A DNA stretch of 64,000 bases from Terribacillus sp. FSL K6-0262 (GCF_037977385.1 NZ_CP150277.1:1899001-1963000), one strand, 5' to 3'. Positions 44,326 to 54,189 are shown, counted from the first letter of the stretch. A program made the numbers and translations. The notes: generated from the letters alone by a model not told the origin.

Positions 44326-45594
44326 ATGGACGTTACTGTAAGCGCTTTAGGAGCGATATGTTCCTTGATCATAGCTATTGTACTTATCTTGAAAAAAGTG
44401 CCGCCCGCATATGGGATGGTTGCCGGAGCTTTGATCGGCGGCTTGATCGGCGGTGTGAATATCACGGATACAGTCGCCTTGATGATGGAAGGGGCACAGG
44501 ATATCATTCCGGCGGTGCTGCGGATTTTGGCTGCGGGTATCCTGGCAGGTGTCCTGATCGAATCGGGGGCTGCTTCCTCGATTGCGGAAACGATTGTCAA
44601 AAAAATCGGGGAAACACGTGCATTGCTGGCATTATCCATTGCTACGATGATCCTGACAACGGTCGGGGTGTTCGTGGACGTGGCTGTCATCACCGTCTCC
44701 CCAATCGCTTTAGCGATTGCCAAGCGAGCTAATCTATCCAAAACGGCCATTCTTTTGGCGATGATCGGCGGAGGCAAGGCGGGGAATATCATGTCGCCCA
44801 ACCCGAATGCGATCGCTGCTTCTGATGCATTCGGTATCCCGCTTACATCGGTCATGGCTGCAGGAATCATCCCAGCTATTTTCGGTGTGGCTGTTACGTA
44901 TCTTTTGGCAAAGCGGCTCGTCGAAAAAGGTACTGCGGTGGCAAGCCAGGATGTTGAAATGACAGATAGTACAAAGCTGCCTTTATTTATCACCGCATTG
45001 ATTGCACCGCTCATCACCATCATCCTGCTCTCCTTGCGTCCTTTATTCGATATCGATATCGATCCGATGGTTGCGCTGCCGGTTGGGGGTATCATTGGTG
45101 CCATTGCAATGAAAAAGACCAGGAAGATCAATGAATATGCGATTTCTGGTTTGAGTAAAATGTCCGGAGTGGCCATCATGCTGCTGGGGACTGGAACGCT
45201 GGCGGGGATCATTGCCAACTCTGCATTGAAGGATGTCCTGATTGATGCGTTGAATGCCACTGGGCTGCCGGCTTTTGTATTGGCGCCTGTTTCGGGTATC
45301 TTCATGTCCGCGGCAACTGCTTCCTCAACGGCTGGTACGGCAGTGGCAAGCAGCGTCTTCAGCGGCACCATTTTGGATTTGGGTGTGTCTGCTTTGGCTG
45401 GAGCTGCCATGATTCATGCAGGTGCAACGGTACTGGATCACTTGCCGCACGGGAGCTTTTTCCATGCGACAGCAGGAAGTGTCCATATGGCCATCAAGGA
45501 GCGCCTGAAGCTGATGCCATACGAATCCTTGGTCGGGCTGACACTCGCGATCATTTCAACGCTTATATTCGGGATCTTTAAGTTCTTTGGTTAA
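44326..45594 (+). CDS. GntP-family permease, probable glycerate/gluconate importer
   Basis: 422 residues from ATG 44326 (GGAGGGG upstream); the reading frame opens earlier at 44287 inside the promoter region. About 12 hydrophobic helices, GMVAGALIGGLIGGVN near residue 30 and GGGKAGNIMSPNPNAIAASDAFG near 145-167, typical of GntP. Position between cdaR and glycerate kinase argues for glycerate or an aldonate. Confidence 0.88.
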   Translation: MDVTVSALGAICSLIIAIVLILKKVPPAYGMVAGALIGGLIGGVNITDTVALMMEGAQDIIPAVLRILAAGILAGVLIESGAASSIAETIVKKIGETRALLALSIATMILTTVGVFVDVAVITVSPIALAIAKRANLSKTAILLAMIGGGKAGNIMSPNPNAIAASDAFGIPLTSVMAAGIIPAIFGVAVTYLLAKRLVEKGTAVASQDVEMTDSTKLPLFITALIAPLITIILLSLRPLFDIDIDPMVALPVGGIIGAIAMKKTRKINEYAISGLSKMSGVAIMLLGTGTLAGIIANSALKDVLIDALNATGLPAFVLAPVSGIFMSAATASSTAGTAVASSVFSGTILDLGVSALAGAAMIHAGATVLDHLPHGSFFHATAGSVHMAIKERLKLMPYESLVGLTLAIISTLIFGIFKFFG

Positions 45595-45627
45595 GGGAGT
45601 TAACGCTAATGGAGAGGATGGATTACC

Positions 45628-46776
45628 ATGAAAATTGTATTCGCCCCTGACTCTTATAAAGAAAGTTTATCGGCTCTGGAGGCTGCTGATGCAATGGAGC
45701 GAGGCTTTCGATCGGTCTTTCCGGATGCTGTGTATAAGAAAATGCCAATGGCGGACGGAGGGGAAGGAACCGTTCAGTCACTTGTGGATGCAACGAGCGG
45801 TAAAATCGAAGAACGATTTGTAACGGGTCCCTTGGGTAAGCCGGTCAAAGCATTCTTTGGCTTGATGGGGGATGGGGGAACAGCTGTCATAGAGATGGCG
45901 GCAGCATCAGGGCTGCATCTTGTGCCTGCGGCTGACAGGAATCCGCTGTTGACATCTACCAGAGGAACCGGGGAATTGATGGCCGCTGCTCTTGATATGG
46001 GCGTGCATCATATTATCATCGGACTTGGGGGCAGTGCGACAAATGATGGCGGGGCCGGAATGATTCAGGCCCTGGGGGGAAGGCTGCTTGACGAAGCTGG
46101 AAGAGAAATCGGTGACGGCGGCGGTGCACTCTCCCAGCTTGCTGCCATAGACTTGGCTGGTCTGGATGACAGATTGAAGGATGTCCTGATCGAAGTGGCC
46201 TGTGACGTGGATAATCCTTTGACGGGACCAAGGGGGGCTTCGGCGATTTTCGGTCCCCAAAAGGGCGCCACGCCGGAGATGGTGGAGCAGCTGGATAAGA
46301 ATCTGTCCCACTTTGCCGATGTTGCAGAGCAAGCGCTTGGGAGCTCCTTCCGGGAGATAGAGGGCGTAGGGGCAGCAGGTGGACTTGGAGCGAGTCTGCT
46401 GGCTTTTCTGGATGCAAAGCTGAAAAGGGGAATCGATATTGTCCTGGATGCGGTGAACTTCGATGAAGCAGTCAAGGATGCCGATCTTGTCATCACGGGG
46501 GAGGGGCGGATCGATAGTCAGACGATTTACGGCAAAACCCCGATCGGCGTAGCGAAAGCAGCTAAAAAATATGGTGTTCCTGTAATCGGGCTTGCGGGGA
46601 CATTGTCGGAAGATGCTGATGTTGTGCATGAGCACGGAATTGATGCGCTTTTCACGATCGTTCCGGGTGTGGTGACACTGCCGGATGCATTGGAACATGC
46701 TGCAGATTATATGGAAAGAGCGGCAAGAAACATTGCAGCGACGATGAAGGCGGTTAAATCCAAGCAGCTATCATAG
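45628..46776 (+). CDS. glxK: Glycerate kinase
   Basis: 382 residues, family 1 glycerate kinase (GlxK/GarK) phosphorylating D-glycerate. Start MKIVFAPDSYKESLSALEAADAME and MPMADGGEGT (about 41-50) are family hallmarks, with GLGGSATNDGGAGM (about 132-145) and the C-terminal GEGRIDSQT. GGAGAGG upstream of ATG. Last gene of the cdaR-gntP-glxK set. Confidence 0.94.
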   Translation: MKIVFAPDSYKESLSALEAADAMERGFRSVFPDAVYKKMPMADGGEGTVQSLVDATSGKIEERFVTGPLGKPVKAFFGLMGDGGTAVIEMAAASGLHLVPAADRNPLLTSTRGTGELMAAALDMGVHHIIIGLGGSATNDGGAGMIQALGGRLLDEAGREIGDGGGALSQLAAIDLAGLDDRLKDVLIEVACDVDNPLTGPRGASAIFGPQKGATPEMVEQLDKNLSHFADVAEQALGSSFREIEGVGAAGGLGASLLAFLDAKLKRGIDIVLDAVNFDEAVKDADLVITGEGRIDSQTIYGKTPIGVAKAAKKYGVPVIGLAGTLSEDADVVHEHGIDALFTIVPGVVTLPDALEHAADYMERAARNIAATMKAVKSKQLS

Positions 46777-46786
46777 GATACAAAGA

Positions 46787-46820
46787 AAAGGATCGACCTG
46801 GTTAAGATCGATCCTTTTGG
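46787..46820. terminator. Bidirectional terminator
   Basis: AAAAGGATCGA / TCGATCCTTTT arms between convergent glxK and proS. Confidence 0.85.
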
Positions 46821-46827
46821 TATTCAA

Positions 46828-48264
46828 TCAATAAGCGCGAGCAAACCAAACGGTATGTTTTGCTTCTTTGCCGCAATGCAGGCAAGTGTGCTTTTCAGCT
46901 GGCGGGTTGAATGGGATATTTCGGGTTGTGAATTTCGTTTCTTCTTTTACTTTATCTTCACAAGCGTCATCGCCGCACCAGCCTGCCAGGATCCAGCCAG
47001 GAATTTGACCGTTTTGTTCAGACTCGGTCAGATGCTGTTTCAGCTGTTCCATTGTATCGATATGTGTATGGGAGTGCTCTGCGCGGAAAGCTTTGGCTTT
47101 TTCGAACAGGCGGGTTTGCATGGTTTCCAGCTCTTTTTGGATCGCTTCGACAATGCCTTCCAGAGGAACCGATACTTTTTCTTCTGCATCACGGGCTTTC
47201 ATAAGCGCTTGATCATTATCCAAATCACGCGGGCCAAGCTCCATGCGTACTGGCACACCTTTTAGCTCCCATTCATTGAATTTGAAGCCTGGTGATTGAT
47301 CGGAATCATCGAGACGAACACGGATGCCTTGGGCTTTCAGGGCTGCGAAGATCTCATCCAATTTCTCGATGATGGCAGGGTTTTTCTTCCATGGACCAAC
47401 AGGAATCAAAACGACTTGTGTCGGTGCCACTTTCGGCGGTAAAACAAGTCCTTGTTCATCGCCATGAACCATGATCATCGAACCGATGAGCCGTGTGGAT
47501 GTACCCCATGATGTAGTATGCACATGCGTGTGTTTATTTTCTTTGTTCAGATATTTGATATCGAACGCTTCAGCGAACTTGGTACCCAAGTAGTGGGAAG
47601 TCCCTGCTTGAACAGCTTTTCCATCCTTCATCATCGCTTCGATCGAGAATGTATCGACCGCACCGGCAAAGCGTTCGGATGGTGTCTTTTGCCCATCATA
47701 AACTGGAATCGCAAGCAAATCCTCCACGACTTCCTTGTATATGTTCAGCATTTGCATCGTTTCCTTGCGCGCATCTTCTTCATCCACATGAGCGGTGTGA
47801 CCTTCCTGCCATAGGAATTCAGAAGTACGGATGAATGGGAGAGTTTTCTTTTCCCAGCGGAAGACATTCGCCCATTGATTGATCAACACCGGCAGATCCC
47901 GATAGCTCTTGATCCAATTGGAATATAAATGACCAATCATCGTCTCGGATGTCGGACGCAGCGCTAACCGTTCCTCCAGCTTCTCCCCGGCAGCCTCTGT
48001 CACCCAAGGAAGCTCCGGTGAGAAGCCTTCGATATGATCCTTTTCCTTCTGGAAGAAAGATTCCGGAATCAGCATAGGGAAGTAGGCATTGCGGTGTCCG
48101 GTTTCCTTGAAACGCTTATCCATCGCTTCCTGGATATGCTCCCAAATTTCATAGCCGTCGGGCTTGAATGCAATACTCCCGCGGACTGGCGTATAATCGA
48201 CCAAATCGGCTTTTTGAATGGTATCGATATACCACTTGGTAAAATCATTTGTATTCTCGGACAT
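46828..48264 (-). CDS. proS: Prolyl-tRNA synthetase (archaeal/eukaryotic-like type)
   Basis: 478-residue class II synthetase without the editing insertion of the long bacterial form. Motif 2 region FRWEKKTLPFIRTSEFLWQEGHTAH (about 135-160), motif 3 region near GTSTRLIGSMIMVHGDEQGLVLPP (about 255-278), anticodon domain, and a C-terminal zinc-type domain with HTCLHCGKEA ending in Tyr. GGAGGAAAC before the ATG. The upstream T-box fits control by uncharged tRNA-Pro. Bacilli often carry this as a second proS; the other would be outside the window. Confidence 0.94.
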   Translation of the reverse strand: MSENTNDFTKWYIDTIQKADLVDYTPVRGSIAFKPDGYEIWEHIQEAMDKRFKETGHRNAYFPMLIPESFFQKEKDHIEGFSPELPWVTEAAGEKLEERLALRPTSETMIGHLYSNWIKSYRDLPVLINQWANVFRWEKKTLPFIRTSEFLWQEGHTAHVDEEDARKETMQMLNIYKEVVEDLLAIPVYDGQKTPSERFAGAVDTFSIEAMMKDGKAVQAGTSHYLGTKFAEAFDIKYLNKENKHTHVHTTSWGTSTRLIGSMIMVHGDEQGLVLPPKVAPTQVVLIPVGPWKKNPAIIEKLDEIFAALKAQGIRVRLDDSDQSPGFKFNEWELKGVPVRMELGPRDLDNDQALMKARDAEEKVSVPLEGIVEAIQKELETMQTRLFEKAKAFRAEHSHTHIDTMEQLKQHLTESEQNGQIPGWILAGWCGDDACEDKVKEETKFTTRNIPFNPPAEKHTCLHCGKEAKHTVWFARAY

Positions 48265-48283
48265 CGTTGTTTCCTCCTAAGTA

Positions 48284-48490
48284 ATATAAAAAAGCATAAA
48301 GCGTCCGAAAAGGACGTCTTTATGCTTGATAGACGTGGTACCACCTTCATTCGGCTTAATCATGCATTAAGCCCTCGCAGCGTCTGTAACGGAACGACCC
48401 GGTTAGGTTTGCCTAACATCTCCGTGGCAGGGTTCAATAAGAAGAGGTGATATAGCTCTCAGCCAAGGCTATATTTTCTGTTTCACGATC
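48284..48490 (-). ncRNA. T-box leader of proS
   Basis: Minus-strand leader. The T-box AAGGTGGTACCACG (48334-48347) is followed by a terminator stem (48294-48325, GCATAAAG...CTTTATGC with GTCC/GGAC) and a T-run. Stem I includes CTGAGAG and a GAACCCTGCC stretch that could present a proline CCN specifier. Confidence 0.9.
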
Positions 48491-48570
48491 CTTATTTACT
48501 TGATCACATCATCGATTGCATATGTATAAATTAATATAGCAATAGGCGGCGGGGAATTCAATAACATTAA

Positions 48571-48720
48571 GTGCTGCACGGCAAAAAAAATATCCTTCCT
48601 GAGGTGCGGGAAGTCTGTCTTAAAGGAATGGAAAGGGGACAACAGCAGAGCATCATTGATAAATTCAGGATTGATTGCGATTATCTGAAGAAAAAAGAAG
48701 AAGCTCACCATCAACGATGA
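48571..48720 (+). CDS. Possible 49-residue small protein
   Basis: GTG start directly after a stop, no good ribosome site; product contains ILPEVREVCLKGMERG and FRIDCDYLKKKEEAHH, a plausible helical cytosolic peptide. Its 3' end lies in a terminator-like hairpin. Weak candidate. Confidence 0.3.
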   Translation: MLHGKKNILPEVREVCLKGMERGQQQSIIDKFRIDCDYLKKKEEAHHQR

Positions 48721-48729
48721 GCTTCTTTC
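48700..48729. terminator. Terminator downstream of phr
   Basis: AAGAAGCTCA / TGAGCTTCTT arms with A/T runs; serves the rap-phr unit on the minus strand. Confidence 0.75.
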
Positions 48730-48735
48730 CGTTAT

Positions 48736-48882
48736 CTAGTTGAGGATATTTAAAGAAAATACTGCGCTGCCAAGATCTCCTTCTTTAACTGCATTTTCAT
48801 TTTGATTCTGGTCAGAAAAGCCTGCTAAACCGCTCAGTATGATTGTGCCGATAAACAGAAATGAGAGAACTAGCTTTTTCAT
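48736..48882 (-). CDS. Phr-type signalling peptide precursor
   Basis: 48 residues on the minus strand, GGAGGG upstream of ATG. Sec signal MKKLVLSFLFIGTIILSG, then KEGDLGSAVF and the end SLNILN. It starts 15 bases after the rap stop. In Rap-Phr systems the processed C-terminal peptide re-enters through Opp (present in this window) and inhibits the cognate Rap. Too short for most gene finders. Confidence 0.85.
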   Translation of the reverse strand: MKKLVLSFLFIGTIILSGLAGFSDQNQNENAVKEGDLGSAVFSLNILN

Positions 48883-48897
48883 ATAAAACCCTCCCTA

Positions 48898-49950
48898 TTA
48901 TAGTAGAGCCAAGGCATAGTATCTGGAAGCAAGTTCGTACTGATTACTTTCAGTATAATATTCTGCCAACTCCTTTGAAAACCTCCTTACATTGTAATTA
49001 TCGTTAATTTTTGTAAAATAATCTATGCCTTCTTGCCATACGCTTTCAAAATTCAATTTATCTTCATATTTCTTGTGTAGCATGGCAAATTCCCACTTTT
49101 TCGCTGTATCATCCTTTTTGGTGCTTATGCTGAAACCTTCTGTGTACGTTTTCAGTGCTTTGGAAGTTTGATTGGTCTTCCAATAGCAATCAGCCAGCAG
49201 ATATAAGATTTTTAAATGGATGCGTTCTTGATTTCCTTTCAGTGCTTCTTCAAGATAATGAATTGCCACAGCTGGAAGATTGCGTTTGACATACAGGACG
49301 CCAAGGTTGAGGTTCGATGAAGTGATGAAATTATGATTTTCAAGTCTCTTGAATGATGTCAAGGCTCTTTGGAGACATGCTTCTGCACGATCATATTTGT
49401 GTAAATCCGCAAAATTGAGCCCTTGCATCATTTCTGTACGGGCGAGTAAAAACTCTAATGTCTTATGGGGTCTAAAGGCCTCTGCTGCTCTCTCTCCATG
49501 AAGCACAGATAACGATGTAATGTCGAGATAAAAATACGTCATTGCCTTGCGGAGGTGAAATTCGCCTATCTCTGCCGGATCTTCTAATTGATCTAAATAT
49601 CTTTCGGCTTTCTCGAAGCAGTTCAGTGCTTCCTGGAAACGATTTTCATCGTAGAAGATGATACCTTCTGCTATATGCAGGTGGTGGAGATGAATATCAT
49701 GGAAGTGGTCAGTGTATTTTTTGGCGTCAGCAAGGGACATGGCAGCATGGACAGGATCTTTATTCATTAAATAGAAGCGGCTTTCCAGCAAGAAATAGGT
49801 GATAAGCGTACTGATATCGTAATCGGCGATCATGTTCTTTATATCCTGATGGATACTTGCAGCAGTATCTCTTTTATCTAATCGAATATTGATAGACCAG
49901 TTGTCCAATCGATCCACAATATCAGTATGATTAAAGATATTCTCTCCCAT
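48898..49950 (-). CDS. Rap-family TPR response-regulator phosphatase/inhibitor
   Basis: 350 residues from ATG 49950 (AAGGAG ten bases upstream); a TTG at 49968 opens the frame earlier. N-terminal helical bundle (about 1-75) followed by about six TPR repeats, e.g. AVAIHYLEEAL, ALNCFEKAERYL and SKALKTYTEGF. Family roles: dephosphorylating Spo0F or sequestering ComA or DegU. Target unknown. Pairs with the phr gene directly downstream. Confidence 0.9.
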   Translation of the reverse strand: MGENIFNHTDIVDRLDNWSINIRLDKRDTAASIHQDIKNMIADYDISTLITYFLLESRFYLMNKDPVHAAMSLADAKKYTDHFHDIHLHHLHIAEGIIFYDENRFQEALNCFEKAERYLDQLEDPAEIGEFHLRKAMTYFYLDITSLSVLHGERAAEAFRPHKTLEFLLARTEMMQGLNFADLHKYDRAEACLQRALTSFKRLENHNFITSSNLNLGVLYVKRNLPAVAIHYLEEALKGNQERIHLKILYLLADCYWKTNQTSKALKTYTEGFSISTKKDDTAKKWEFAMLHKKYEDKLNFESVWQEGIDYFTKINDNYNVRRFSKELAEYYTESNQYELASRYYALALL

Positions 49951-49968
49951 AGCGCGAAACTCCTTCAA

Positions 49969-50140
49969 AAAAGTTATTTATTGTTCGATTTTACCATTTT
50001 TTGTCGCTTTTCATGGTGGGAATAATTGGATTTTCTGTGAGTGAATATTGCTGGTTTATATGCCTATCTTTCCTGATCTTCTTCATGCAGCAGCTGCCGG
50101 TCTTTCTGGTGGATAAATTATAAAACCAGCGTTACTAGAG
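49969..50140. other. Divergent promoter region
   Basis: AT-rich spacer between rap and the codBA leader; no gene recognised. Confidence 0.4.
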
Positions 50141-50168
50141 TTGACATTACCCTTAATTACTGTAATAA
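50141..50168 (+). promoter_or_regulatory. Sigma-A promoter of codBA
   Basis: TTGACA, 16 bases, TAATAA, upstream of the PyrR site. Confidence 0.65.
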
Positions 50169-50201
50169 TAACTTTAATTTGAATACTGGTACCTTTAATT
50201 C

Positions 50202-50215
50202 AGTCCCGTGAGGCT
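50202..50215 (+). promoter_or_regulatory. PyrR RNA-binding site
   Basis: AGTCCCGTGAGGCT fits the PyrR consensus ARUCCNGNGAGGYU at every position. It precedes a terminator and codB, so UMP-bound PyrR would favour termination. Confidence 0.88.
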
Positions 50216-50280
50216 GACAAGGACATTCGGAAACTATGCGGAGTAATGGGATAGCTATACCCTTATATCCCCATGTTCAA

Positions 50281-50326
50281 AGAGGCTTCCTGTCAGTGAT
50301 GGCAGGAAGCCTCTTTTCTTTTTTCC
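50281..50326 (+). terminator. PyrR-controlled attenuator of codBA
   Basis: AGAGGCTTCCTG / CAGGAAGCCTCT stem followed by TTTCTTTTTT, about 65 bases after the PyrR site and before codB. Confidence 0.88.
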
Positions 50327-50367
50327 TCGGTACCAGTTTTAGTCTGACTAAAACAGGAGGAATCACA

Positions 50368-51636
50368 ATGGAAAAGATAGATCATGATTTTTCTTTAAGG
50401 GAAGTACCTAAATCGCATCGAAACGGTTTTTGGAGGATGCTCATGGTAATGCTTGGGTTTACCTTCTTTTCCGCGAGTATGATAGCGGGAGGAACGTTGG
50501 GACTAGGATTATCCATGACGCAATTCATCTGGATTGTACTGGCAGGAAATTTAATTTTAGGTATATACACAGGCGCGCTCGCTTATATCTCAGCGAAAAC
50601 TGGCCTCTCCACGCATTTATTGACACGCTATGCATTTGGTGAAAAGGGATCTTATGTATCTTCTTTCCTGTTGAGTGCTACACAAATCGGCTGGTTCGGT
50701 GTCGGAGTGGCAATGTTCGCTGTGCCAGTTCAAAAGGTGACCGGAATTGATACTGCTATATTGATTGTTATTTTTGGATTATTGATGACAGCTACAGCTT
50801 TCTTCGGAATGAAAGCTCTGACGATTTTAAGCTTTATCGCTGTCCCGGCAATAATTGTCCTGGGTGGATATTCTGCTTTTGGGGCAGTGAATGATATTGG
50901 CGGCTTGGATATGCTTATGCAGCATAAGCCCACCGAAGTGCTGGGTGCAGCGGCAGCACTGACAATCGGTGTCGGTTCGTTCATCAGCGGGGGAACGTTA
51001 ACACCGGACTTCACTCGATTCGCGAAGAGCCCAAAAGTGGGGGTCTCTACGACAGTTATCGCATTTCTTATCGGAAATTCCCTTATGTTCGCGTTCGGTG
51101 CAATTGGCGCAATCGTTACAGGTCAGTCGGATATTTCAGAAGTGATGTTCATGCAAGGGCTTATCATACCGGCAATTATCGTCTTGGGCTTGAATATTTG
51201 GACGACAAACGATAACGCAATCTATGCTGCGAGCCTGGGAATCTCCAACATTACTAAAATCAAGAAAAACAAAGTGGTTATCGTAAATGGTATTATCGGC
51301 ACAATCTTGGCTATGTGGCTGTATAACAATTTTACAGGTTTTCTTACAGCGCTAGGGTCTGTATTACCGCCGATCGGCGCCATTTTGATTGCGGATTATT
51401 TCATCGTACGCCGCGGGAAGTATCCGGAGTTCGACACGATGACATTCAAAGCAGTGAACTGGAATGCGATGGCAGCGTGGGCTGTCGGGGCCGGCGCAGC
51501 GAAGTTCCTGCCGGGTATACCGCCGCTGAATGGATTGATTGGTGCGGCGGCAGTATATGTGGTTCTTTCAATCATTACAGCAAAAGCAGCGGAAGCGAAA
51601 CTAAATCTCAATGTGGAAAAGGTGACAGAATCATGA
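50368..51636 (+). CDS. codB: Cytosine permease CodB
   Basis: 422-residue NCS1-family transporter with about 12 helices. Start at 50368 after AGGAGG; the frame opens earlier at 50236 through the attenuator. Features: [18 protein letters not shown] start, [13 protein letters not shown] (about 31-43), [13 protein letters not shown], and [14 protein letters not shown]. The overlap with codA and the PyrR leader support cytosine as substrate. Confidence 0.92.
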   Translation: MEKIDHDFSLREVPKSHRNGFWRMLMVMLGFTFFSASMIAGGTLGLGLSMTQFIWIVLAGNLILGIYTGALAYISAKTGLSTHLLTRYAFGEKGSYVSSFLLSATQIGWFGVGVAMFAVPVQKVTGIDTAILIVIFGLLMTATAFFGMKALTILSFIAVPAIIVLGGYSAFGAVNDIGGLDMLMQHKPTEVLGAAAALTIGVGSFISGGTLTPDFTRFAKSPKVGVSTTVIAFLIGNSLMFAFGAIGAIVTGQSDISEVMFMQGLIIPAIIVLGLNIWTTNDNAIYAASLGISNITKIKKNKVVIVNGIIGTILAMWLYNNFTGFLTALGSVLPPIGAILIADYFIVRRGKYPEFDTMTFKAVNWNAMAAWAVGAGAAKFLPGIPPLNGLIGAAAVYVVLSIITAKAAEAKLNLNVEKVTES

Positions 51637-52901
51637 TTATTACAAATGCGAAGCTAAGAAATAGAGAAGGACTCTGGCAAATACAAATCACAGAAGGAAA
51701 AATCGAAAGAATCGCTCCATCGATCGAATCAAACCGTGACGAGCAAATCATGGATGTGCAGGGCAACCTGGTACTGCCGCCATTTATTGAACCGCATATT
51801 CACCTGGATACAACGCTGACCGCAGGCGAGCCGAACTGGAATGAAAGCGGGACATTATTTGAAGGCATCCAGCGCTGGGCTGAGCGCAAAGAGCTGCTGA
51901 CGCTGGAGGATGTGAAAACGAGGGCGAAGCAAGCATTGAAATGGCAGATTGCCCAAGGCATCCAGCATGTCCGGACGCATGTGGATGTCACGGACCCGAA
52001 TTTGACAGCATTGAAGGCATTGCTGGAAGTGAAGGAGGAGATGGCTGCTTATGTGGACCTGCAGCTTGTGGCTTTTCCACAGGAAGGCATCCTCTCTTAT
52101 CCAAGCGGGGAAGAGCTGCTTGAAGAAGCACTCCGCATGGGAGCCGATGTCGTTGGAGGAATCCCGCATTATGAATTCACTCGTGAGTACGGCGTGGAAT
52201 CCTTACAGAAAGCCTTTGAATTAGCGGAAAAATATGACCGTCTCGTAGACATCCATTGTGATGAAATCGACGACGAACAATCCCGATTTGTCGAAGTAGT
52301 GGCAGCCGAGGCATATCGATACGGCATGGGAGAACGAGTGACGGCCAGCCATACGACGGCCATGGGCTCTTATAACGATGCCTATACTTCCAAGCTCTTC
52401 CGATTGCTCAAACTATCCAATATCAACATGGTTGCCAACCCATTGGTCAATATACACCTTCAAGGGCGCTTCGACACGTATCCGAAACGAAGAGGAATCA
52501 CAAGGGTGAAGGAGCTGACAGAAGCTGGAATCAACGTCAGCTTTGGACATGATGACATCTTCGATCCATGGTATCCGCTGGGAACAGGCAACATGCTGCA
52601 AGTCCTGCACATGGGCATCCACGTCACACAGCTGATGGGCTATGAACAAATCGTTAATTCCATCGATATGATCACAGCAAATAGCGCAAAAACGCTGCAC
52701 ATCGAAGACAAATACGGCATCGAAGAAGGAAAGCCTGCCAACTTGATCGTGCTGGAAGCAGAGAATGAATACGAAGCGATCCGGAAGCAGGCGGCTGTTC
52801 TGTATTCTGTACGGAATGGTGAGGTTATTGCGGAGACGAAGCCGAGGGATACGAAATTGACGCTAGCTGGTAATATTGAAAGAATAACATTTTCTAAATA
52901 A
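51633..52901 (+). CDS. codA: Cytosine deaminase CodA
   Basis: 422-residue amidohydrolase converting cytosine to uracil. Metal ligands: [10 protein letters not shown] (about 54-63), HCDEIDDEQ (about 209-217) with catalytic Glu, a later His in [11 protein letters not shown], and Asp in [10 protein letters not shown]. Start overlaps the codB stop by four bases (ATGA). Together with CodB it feeds uracil to pyrimidine salvage. Confidence 0.94.
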   Translation: MIITNAKLRNREGLWQIQITEGKIERIAPSIESNRDEQIMDVQGNLVLPPFIEPHIHLDTTLTAGEPNWNESGTLFEGIQRWAERKELLTLEDVKTRAKQALKWQIAQGIQHVRTHVDVTDPNLTALKALLEVKEEMAAYVDLQLVAFPQEGILSYPSGEELLEEALRMGADVVGGIPHYEFTREYGVESLQKAFELAEKYDRLVDIHCDEIDDEQSRFVEVVAAEAYRYGMGERVTASHTTAMGSYNDAYTSKLFRLLKLSNINMVANPLVNIHLQGRFDTYPKRRGITRVKELTEAGINVSFGHDDIFDPWYPLGTGNMLQVLHMGIHVTQLMGYEQIVNSIDMITANSAKTLHIEDKYGIEEGKPANLIVLEAENEYEAIRKQAAVLYSVRNGEVIAETKPRDTKLTLAGNIERITFSK

Positions 52902-52923
52902 ATATGATGTAATGATTATCGAA

Positions 52924-52952
52924 GGAACCCAGATAAAATTTGTCTGGGTTCT
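52924..52952 (+). terminator. Terminator after codA
   Basis: GAACCCAGA / TCTGGGTTC arms with T-rich 3' side. Confidence 0.75.
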
Positions 52953-53026
52953 TATCTACGTGTCAAACATTTTCTTAACCGACTTCATTGACGAATATTA
53001 ACGGGTTATATGATGTTGTCCGATAT

Positions 53027-53695
53027 CTATTTGAGCTTAGAAATAGACTTTATATTAATCTTGTATTTGCCATGATCTAATGCTGCTCCATTAGCAAGAA
53101 GAAGCATTAAAAAGAGTAATAACCCAACAAATAGTATATAGAGATTACTTTCTGTTATAAATGCCAGTAAACAAACAACAGAGAAAGCTAAGGAAAACAG
53201 ATATACGAAAGCTGTCCGCATAATAAGTCTAAACTTTGGTCTGCTAGTTCTTATCTGCAAAGTGGGTAAGTGGGAAAAGTCTATATTTCTTTTCAATCTT
53301 TGTTTTTGTTTATTCATTAGGAATAAGAAAGTCCAAATTAGTATACCTGTTAGTAATAACGTTATAATGATATTTAAATATAAAGAGCTTTTTATAGTGG
53401 CTAAATCAGTTAATGGAAGTAAAAACCCTGAGAACGTTGTAGCAATCCCAGAACCTATAGCGCCGTACTTTAAACTATTGCTAAGATCTATCTTTTGATG
53501 GGTGGTAAGTTGCAAAGCAACATCGCGATCTATCTTATAGCCAGGATTACGCAGAAGCCAGAAAAGAAAGGGAAATATGTTTCTCCAAATTGAATTCCCT
53601 ATATCTATAACATAAAATTCATCATTATAGATGAGGATTCTATACCTATTATTGCCTTTAACTCTTCTAATTTCCCCTCTGTCTGTATTCCTCAT
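53027..53695 (-). CDS. DUF443 membrane protein, probable toxin immunity (2)
   Basis: 222 residues. N-terminal YRILIYNDEFYVIDIGNS then FPFLFWLL, followed by about five hydrophobic segments: the DUF443 pattern. In S. aureus, DUF443 proteins (TsaI) neutralise the LXG toxin TspA. This copy is the last gene of the LXG operon and is paralogous to the one at 54190, perhaps protecting against a variant toxin. Immunity role is inferred. Confidence 0.75.
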   Translation of the reverse strand: MRNTDRGEIRRVKGNNRYRILIYNDEFYVIDIGNSIWRNIFPFLFWLLRNPGYKIDRDVALQLTTHQKIDLSNSLKYGAIGSGIATTFSGFLLPLTDLATIKSSLYLNIIITLLLTGILIWTFLFLMNKQKQRLKRNIDFSHLPTLQIRTSRPKFRLIMRTAFVYLFSLAFSVVCLLAFITESNLYILFVGLLLFLMLLLANGAALDHGKYKINIKSISKLK

Positions 53696-53782
53696 AATAT
53701 CAACACCTAAAGTTCGTTATATTTTTATTCTCGAAAGCTAAAAATGTAGTATATACGTAAATAAAATCAACAAGGAATAGTA

Positions 53783-53820
53783 TAAAGTATCAAGATAATG
53801 AAGTAATCTTGATACTTTAT
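53783..53820. terminator. Bidirectional terminator
   Basis: TAAAGTATCAAGAT / ATCTTGATACTTTA, a perfect 14-bp stem, between the DUF4176 gene and the last DUF443 gene. Confidence 0.8.
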
Positions 53821-53828
53821 CTATTGTG

Positions 53829-54125
53829 TTATGTCAATGGACCGCTAACAACACCTTTTTTAATATCATTCTCCTCAAGCCACTGCTTATACAAGGAATG
53901 GAAACGATCCTCATCACTATCTTTAAATCCTTCAAAGATAACTTCATCAATATTTTCTTCATTAAAGTAGAGGACACTATCTGCCACCAGTCCTTGTGGA
54001 TAAACACAGGCAGAGTAATCAAACATTTTTTGTTCTCCATCTAGTTCTATGATAGGACCGCGGTTTAAAATCATTAGTTTACTTGTTCCTTCATTTAAGT
54101 AGACTATTGAGCCGATAGGTAGCAT
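53829..54125 (-). CDS. DUF4176 family protein
   Basis: 98 residues beginning LPIGSIVYLNEGTSKLMILNRGP, the DUF4176 hallmark, with VYPQGLVADSVLYFNEENIDEVIFEG in the middle. AAGGAGG before ATG. DUF4176 genes accompany type VII secretion loci in Firmicutes; precise role unknown to me. Confidence 0.8.
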   Translation of the reverse strand: MLPIGSIVYLNEGTSKLMILNRGPIIELDGEQKMFDYSACVYPQGLVADSVLYFNEENIDEVIFEGFKDSDEDRFHSLYKQWLEENDIKKGVVSGPLT

Positions 54126-54189
54126 ACATATTTCCTCCTTAAAATTTATGCATGAGTCTTAGGATTCTCAGATTCATAATCAACTTATA

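Noticed and set aside
44301..45410. 369-codon minus-strand frame opposite the GntP permease
   Set aside because: It is the antisense shadow of a strongly recognised transporter, with low-complexity composition and no ribosome site.
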